Shown here: in pieces, positions 14,901 through 17,810 of the stretch | How positions within the stretch are numbered: the stretch's first letter is position 1 | Layout: each line of letters starts with the position of its first letter | NCBI GenBank assembly: GCA_964512385.1 | Contig: CAZEHZ010000044.1 | Location: 1-17,810, forward strand | DNA length: 17,810 nucleotides | Source of the DNA: CALXXL01 sp964512385 | Lineage (GTDB): Bacteria > Verrucomicrobiota > Lentisphaeria > Victivallales > Victivallaceae | Direction: 5' to 3' | The notes under the pieces: model-generated | Told to the model about the DNA's origin: nothing | Database searches by the model: none | The model's input: the letters and a program-made list of their open reading frames with translations, nothing else | Position numbers and translations under genes: made by a program

Positions 14901-17810
14901 TTCTGGATAAGTTGCCGCTTGACGTCCTGCCAATCATATTTTTCCGTAACATTTTCCACAATGCCAATCAGCAACGGTTTATTATCGGTGGTGTTAATCA
15001 GCATTTTATGAATATGCTGAATCCGGGTTTCGCCATTTTTATTGATAAAACGTTCAACGGCATTAAACGGTTTACCGCTGGCGGCGATTTCCAGATCCTG
15101 CCGATGAAATTCCTGCTGATGACCGGGCAGGATATCCAGTTCCAAATCATTTTTACCTAAAATCTCGGCGGTGGCAAACCCGGTATGTTCCGCCATTGCA
15201 TGATTCCAAATCAGATAACGGAAGTCATTATCCGGCTGTTTGGCCATAATGCCGATGGGCAGACTGTCAAAGATAGTTTGCAGAATTTCATTATTACGGT
15301 GTTCGTATTGTTTGTTTTCTTCCAGCGTGGCGGCATCCACCGATACGCCAAGCAGTAATTTGCGCCCGCCGGAGGTGGTGATGATTGATTTATGGGTACG
15401 GAGAAACTTTTTTCTGCCATCCGGCATATCCCGCCATTCGTCGAAAATATGCTGAATATGTTGTTCGGCGGCCAGGTCATTTGCCGCCAGCGTGTCTGCC
15501 GCATTCGGGAATAACTCGTGGTCTGAGTGATTGATAATCTGTTCCGGCTCCAACCCCAGTAAGGTGGAGTATGCGGTGTTGCACATGCAGTATAAACTGC
15601 CGTTGGTCAAGTCTTTAGCAAATGTTGGCGTGGGTAGTGCATTCAACGTGTCGTGCAATATTTCTTCTGCATCGCAGCGATTTACTTTTTGGTGTTCGGC
15701 CTCGGTGGTGTCTTGAATTACGGCAAATGCGGTATTACTGTCTGCCTGGAATAAAACGGCGGTCAGCGTGTAATAATGCAGAGTGCCATAATAGTTGGAA
15801 CGGTATTTTATGCAAATTTCCGAAACCTCGCCCTGCCACAACCGATTGAGCTGGCGGGAAAATTCCGGCCAGTCATCCGCCATAACCCAATCAAGCGGCG
15901 GCAGTAGCCGGCCATTGTTCATCGGCCAATTTCCAGATTGCGCCAGTGCCGAAATTTCACCATTATCTTTTAGTTCATAGTAACCGGAAGCGGATAATTT
16001 GGCGATGGTGTCCAAACTTTGTTTTAAGGCGGCGGTTTGGGCGTTTTGAGCAAAAAATGCGGTAACATCTCTGAACGCCACTACCACGCCGCAGATTTGT
16101 TGGTCATTGTTCCGCAACACGTTAATGGTATAAGTGATCTTATATTGCCGTTTTCCGGCAATAAGAATAAAATGCTGACTGGTACTTTCTACCGGTGGTT
16201 TGCCGGTGGCGATGGTATATGCAATCGGGTCTGTTACATGCAGACGGCCGGAATCCAGAAGGCAGAAAAATTCATTGGCTTTTTTGCCGAGCAATTCATC
16301 CGGCGGGGTGTTGAAAATCGCCGCCGCCGCCGGATTGACAATTTGAATATAACCATCGGCATCGGTGGAAAAAACACCATCGCCAACGGTATACAAGGTT
16401 TTTTCCAGTTCAATGGCGGTTTTTTCCCGCTGACGCCGCTCGTTCTCCAATTCGGTAACATCCTGCGACAGCCACAGCACCAGATTTTTCCCAAACGCTT
16501 TTTGCGATAATGGGGATAAGGTGATTTTCCGCCACCGGTCTTGATATGCGTAATAAGAGTTGAAAATTTTACCGGTAGCTAATACTTTATGTATACCGTT
16601 TATCAATAGTTCGGTATCTATGTTGGTGAAATCGCTGATGTGCAGGATTTTTTTGTTGCGCAGAAACTGAGGCGCATTGGCTTCCAAACGGCAGAATTTT
16701 ATTTCTCCGGCCCGATCCACTACTACAATGCTGGCCGGCAGAGTGCCATATAAAGCGTCGTTCCGCATTAAAAACCGGCGTTTACGTTTTATCCACAATA
16801 TCTGCAGTGCCAGCCCCGCCAACACCGCCAGCAGAATCAATAAAATTAAGGTATACGGCAGATATTGCCGGTAACGGTTTGCGGTGGACAACTTAGCCGG
16901 AGCATTGAAAAAATGCGTACCGGCCGGTAAATATTCCGGTGGAATGTTGTAACGCTGCAGGGCATTGTAGTCTACTGTCGCCACCTCGGCAACTATTGTT
17001 GGCGGCAGGCTGGATATATCAGCATTTTGCAATGCCTGCATGGTGTAGTCGGCCAAATCAATCCCCAACTGTTCGCCGCTGGAGGCTAACCCCGCGGCGG
17101 CTCCGAATTTTATAAAACTGTCCCGTATGGTAAATATCGGCCCCGGACTGGACTCCCGGATGCGGTGTAAAAGATTTAACGTGTTGCCCGGTCTGGCCTC
17201 GTACTGATTGTTCCAACCGGTAAAGATGACAAATGATTCGGGCGGCATTTTGGCTAATCGGGCCAGGAGTGCGTCTATGGTTGGAAAGTCGCTGTTATTA
17301 AACAACAGCATCTCCGGCTTGCGTTCCGGCGGATAGCTTTGGCCAAAAAGTTGACGCAGGGTTCGGCCTAAATCATTATCGTCGGTAATAACGGCAAACT
17401 GTTTGGCATCAGGGCATAGCTTTAGGGCAAACTCAATATTTTTCAGCGGCGTAAACTGGCGTTTAAAGCCGGTTAAACGGCGATGTGCGGCTTCATCGGT
17501 GGGGATGGAACTTTGCAGGGCGGTATAAATTACATAGGTGGCTTCCGGCAAGGCGGGAATATAGGGCTTTAAGGTCAGATAGGCGTTGTCATCTATAGTT
17601 AAAACAATATCAAAAAAGCCATTTTTTAACAATTCTTCATATTGAGTCAACCGCTCTCCGGCCGGACTCCGCCGCGGCAAATTGGTGTTTAAATTGACAT
17701 AGGTTATCTGATACGGAATTGGACTGCGGGCTAAATGACTGAATAAATTTTCTGTAATTCCATAAAAATTGTCATAGTATTGATTATATGAACTGATTAA
17801 TAGAATCTGT
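11942..17810 (-). CDS. Giant hybrid sensor histidine kinase (ABC-substrate-binding-like sensor, multi-PAS/GAF), 5' end outside the window
   Basis: Membrane sensor kinase with its own receiver domain, open to the window edge, so the N-terminus is missing. The frame has no stop upstream of TTG 17680 and reads 43 further codons, including ILLISSYNQYY, the first strand of an ABC-transporter-substrate-binding-like (ABC_sub_bind) fold. Residues below count from TTG 17680. The sensor is about 1-260 and one membrane segment is at 273-297. PAS-like modules lie near 305-410 (degenerate), 420-540, 550-660, 670-785, 795-915, 1105-1220 and 1415-1525, with GAF-like modules near 945-1095 and 1250-1405. The HisKA box SHEIRTP has the phospho-accepting H1554, followed by the N-box with N1671, DTGRGI (1703-1708), and GTGLGLAI (1735-1742). 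The receiver has D1804/D1805, phospho-acceptor D1848 and K1898. No DNA-binding output domain follows, so a separate partner is expected. The ligand is unknown. Confidence 0.93.
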   Translation of the reverse strand, partial: QILLISSYNQYYDNFYGITENLFSHLARSPIPYQITYVNLNTNLPRRSPAGERLTQYEELLKNGFFDIVLTIDDNAYLTLKPYIPALPEATYVIYTALQSSIPTDEAAHRRLTGFKRQFTPLKNIEFALKLCPDAKQFAVITDDNDLGRTLRQLFGQSYPPERKPEMLLFNNSDFPTIDALLARLAKMPPESFVIFTGWNNQYEARPGNTLNLLHRIRESSPGPIFTIRDSFIKFGAAAGLASSGEQLGIDLADYTMQALQNADISSLPPTIVAEVATVDYNALQRYNIPPEYLPAGTHFFNAPAKLSTANRYRQYLPYTLILLILLAVLAGLALQILWIKRKRRFLMRNDALYGTLPASIVVVDRAGEIKFCRLEANAPQFLRNKKILHISDFTNIDTELLINGIHKVLATGKIFNSYYAYQDRWRKITLSPLSQKAFGKNLVLWLSQDVTELENERRQREKTAIELEKTLYTVGDGVFSTDADGYIQIVNPAAAAIFNTPPDELLGKKANEFFCLLDSGRLHVTDPIAYTIATGKPPVESTSQHFILIAGKRQYKITYTINVLRNNDQQICGVVVAFRDVTAFFAQNAQTAALKQSLDTIAKLSASGYYELKDNGEISALAQSGNWPMNNGRLLPPLDWVMADDWPEFSRQLNRLWQGEVSEICIKYRSNYYGTLHYYTLTAVLFQADSNTAFAVIQDTTEAEHQKVNRCDAEEILHDTLNALPTPTFAKDLTNGSLYCMCNTAYSTLLGLEPEQIINHSDHELFPNAADTLAANDLAAEQHIQHIFDEWRDMPDGRKKFLRTHKSIITTSGGRKLLLGVSVDAATLEENKQYEHRNNEILQTIFDSLPIGIMAKQPDNDFRYLIWNHAMAEHTGFATAEILGKNDLELDILPGHQQEFHRQDLEIAASGKPFNAVERFINKNGETRIQHIHKMLINTTDNKPLLIGIVENVTEKYDWQDVKRQLIQKNQSNSLAFSIVHKIMAIIEHAKPEQPDILNDILAEIAVNITADNAYIFTYQNNYHKANCLAQWNKIAGITRSDSVNMFPITVGGNWYKELAEHKNVIIPDLNSPPDGMECFSEFWQPADLRAIFLLPLFKSGELWGFLGVDFAVEQKNDSNLFTFILQQCSKVIQLAISHHDQLEFMVNLEHFRTQLFDAITIPVMIVRPDYTVAAINSSCRKVFNLSDDKLNRPCCIDVCKSPDKQPPDFCAVRQVLADKLEHSIKIEHNNHVLSITAKPIFDAEHNLIYIVETLTDITELDSHRTQLKTKHHELAVANQMLQNYIEQDRIVKSCLETMVINSDYLVAMQKIIKSVGEYIAADSCAVYMYSEQTKNMRCIEFWPEKHNSVVLKQFDINKITQVFTQLQSGQVINIDLTTADASAEKLLNELKIFTATPNCNQIIACGIWYGKRFWGFFYMSLNRANPYAENITVSAAQIIQVLLERERERKNAKNSEREKWLILNTLDIPLMLHGSDFNLSAVNPAAVKLSGRSERDVIEMRCCNVFCQCETPPANCPVTLTLQDLQPHKQEMDILNRRYQVTTQPIFGDGKLANILETFVDITEINESRRQQQAAMEAAQAASQAKSFFLSTMSHEIRTPLNAVIGFSDLLEKELLPETERNEYLTNINQAGQNLLQLINDVLDLSKIEADQLELIPMELDIPELCNEINDLFRLRAEERNLALNIKFPPDMPHILMDKLRLRQVLLNMVGNAIKFTVHGSVMLEIHFERNENHTGILTIHIIDTGRGIAPQDRERIFEPFIQVDAEKGTHSTNNGTGLGLAIALRLIQKMGGKLNLESELERGSRFTISFHNVRFITPPPNTHSAKIKQQKEFDLNQVKILLVDDLPMNIAVLNAILKRCGAAVKTAASGRQALDMLRDFQPQIILTDLWMPEMNGAEFAAAVWALPEFAAVPIVAVTADTDCRNNFDLSHFSAVLNKPITHKQLQILPGLL

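Noticed and set aside
17678..17680. TTG as the start codon of the sensor kinase
   Set aside because: The frame stays open for 43 more codons to the window edge and these encode the expected first strand of the sensor fold, so the gene is cut by the window.

Overview
The window suggests a Gram-negative bacterium. It encodes an inner-membrane site-2 protease of the RseP type, a lipoprotein, and the MEP isoprenoid enzymes Dxr and IspG, and coding DNA is densely packed on both strands. A member of the PVC group (for example Lentisphaerota or Verrucomicrobiota) is possible, but the sequence alone does not prove it, and taxonomy is left open. No rRNA, tRNA, CRISPR array, insertion sequence or phage gene was seen.

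Region 1 (1-5290, plus strand) looks like an amino-acid-dependent acid-resistance operon. A very AT-rich leader holds a promoter-like sequence and a strong 12-bp hairpin. It is followed by an acid-stress-type Orn/Lys/Arg decarboxylase, a GadC-like APC amino-acid antiporter that starts inside the decarboxylase stop codon (ATGA overlap), and a CLC-family chloride protein 7 nt further on. The expected logic is this: the decarboxylase consumes a cytoplasmic proton with each substrate molecule, the antiporter exchanges product for substrate, and the CLC protein acts as an anion shunt that prevents charge build-up. The CLC protein has isoleucine where the proton-coupling 'gating' glutamate normally sits, so it may be an uncoupled chloride pathway rather than a Cl-/H+ exchanger. 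This is the most unusual molecular feature of the window.

Region 2 (5291-11469, plus strand) is a tightly packed housekeeping operon: folE, dtd, dxr, rseP, ispG, and a type-1 glycerate kinase. Several junctions are ATGA overlaps, and ispG starts inside rseP. Two MEP-pathway genes flank the protease gene, and the protease has three PDZ-like modules instead of the two known from E. coli RseP. The 66-nt region before folE carries a 13-bp inverted repeat with one mismatch that ends exactly at the folE start codon.

Region 3 (11486-17810, minus strand, convergent with region 2) has a giant hybrid histidine kinase whose beginning lies outside the window. It comprises an extracytoplasmic ABC-substrate-binding-like sensor, one membrane segment, about seven PAS-like and two GAF-like modules, a HisKA/HATPase core and a receiver domain. 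It is followed 24 nt later by a small proline-rich lipoprotein of unknown function. Two of the PAS modules share a cysteine cluster (CC-x3-C).
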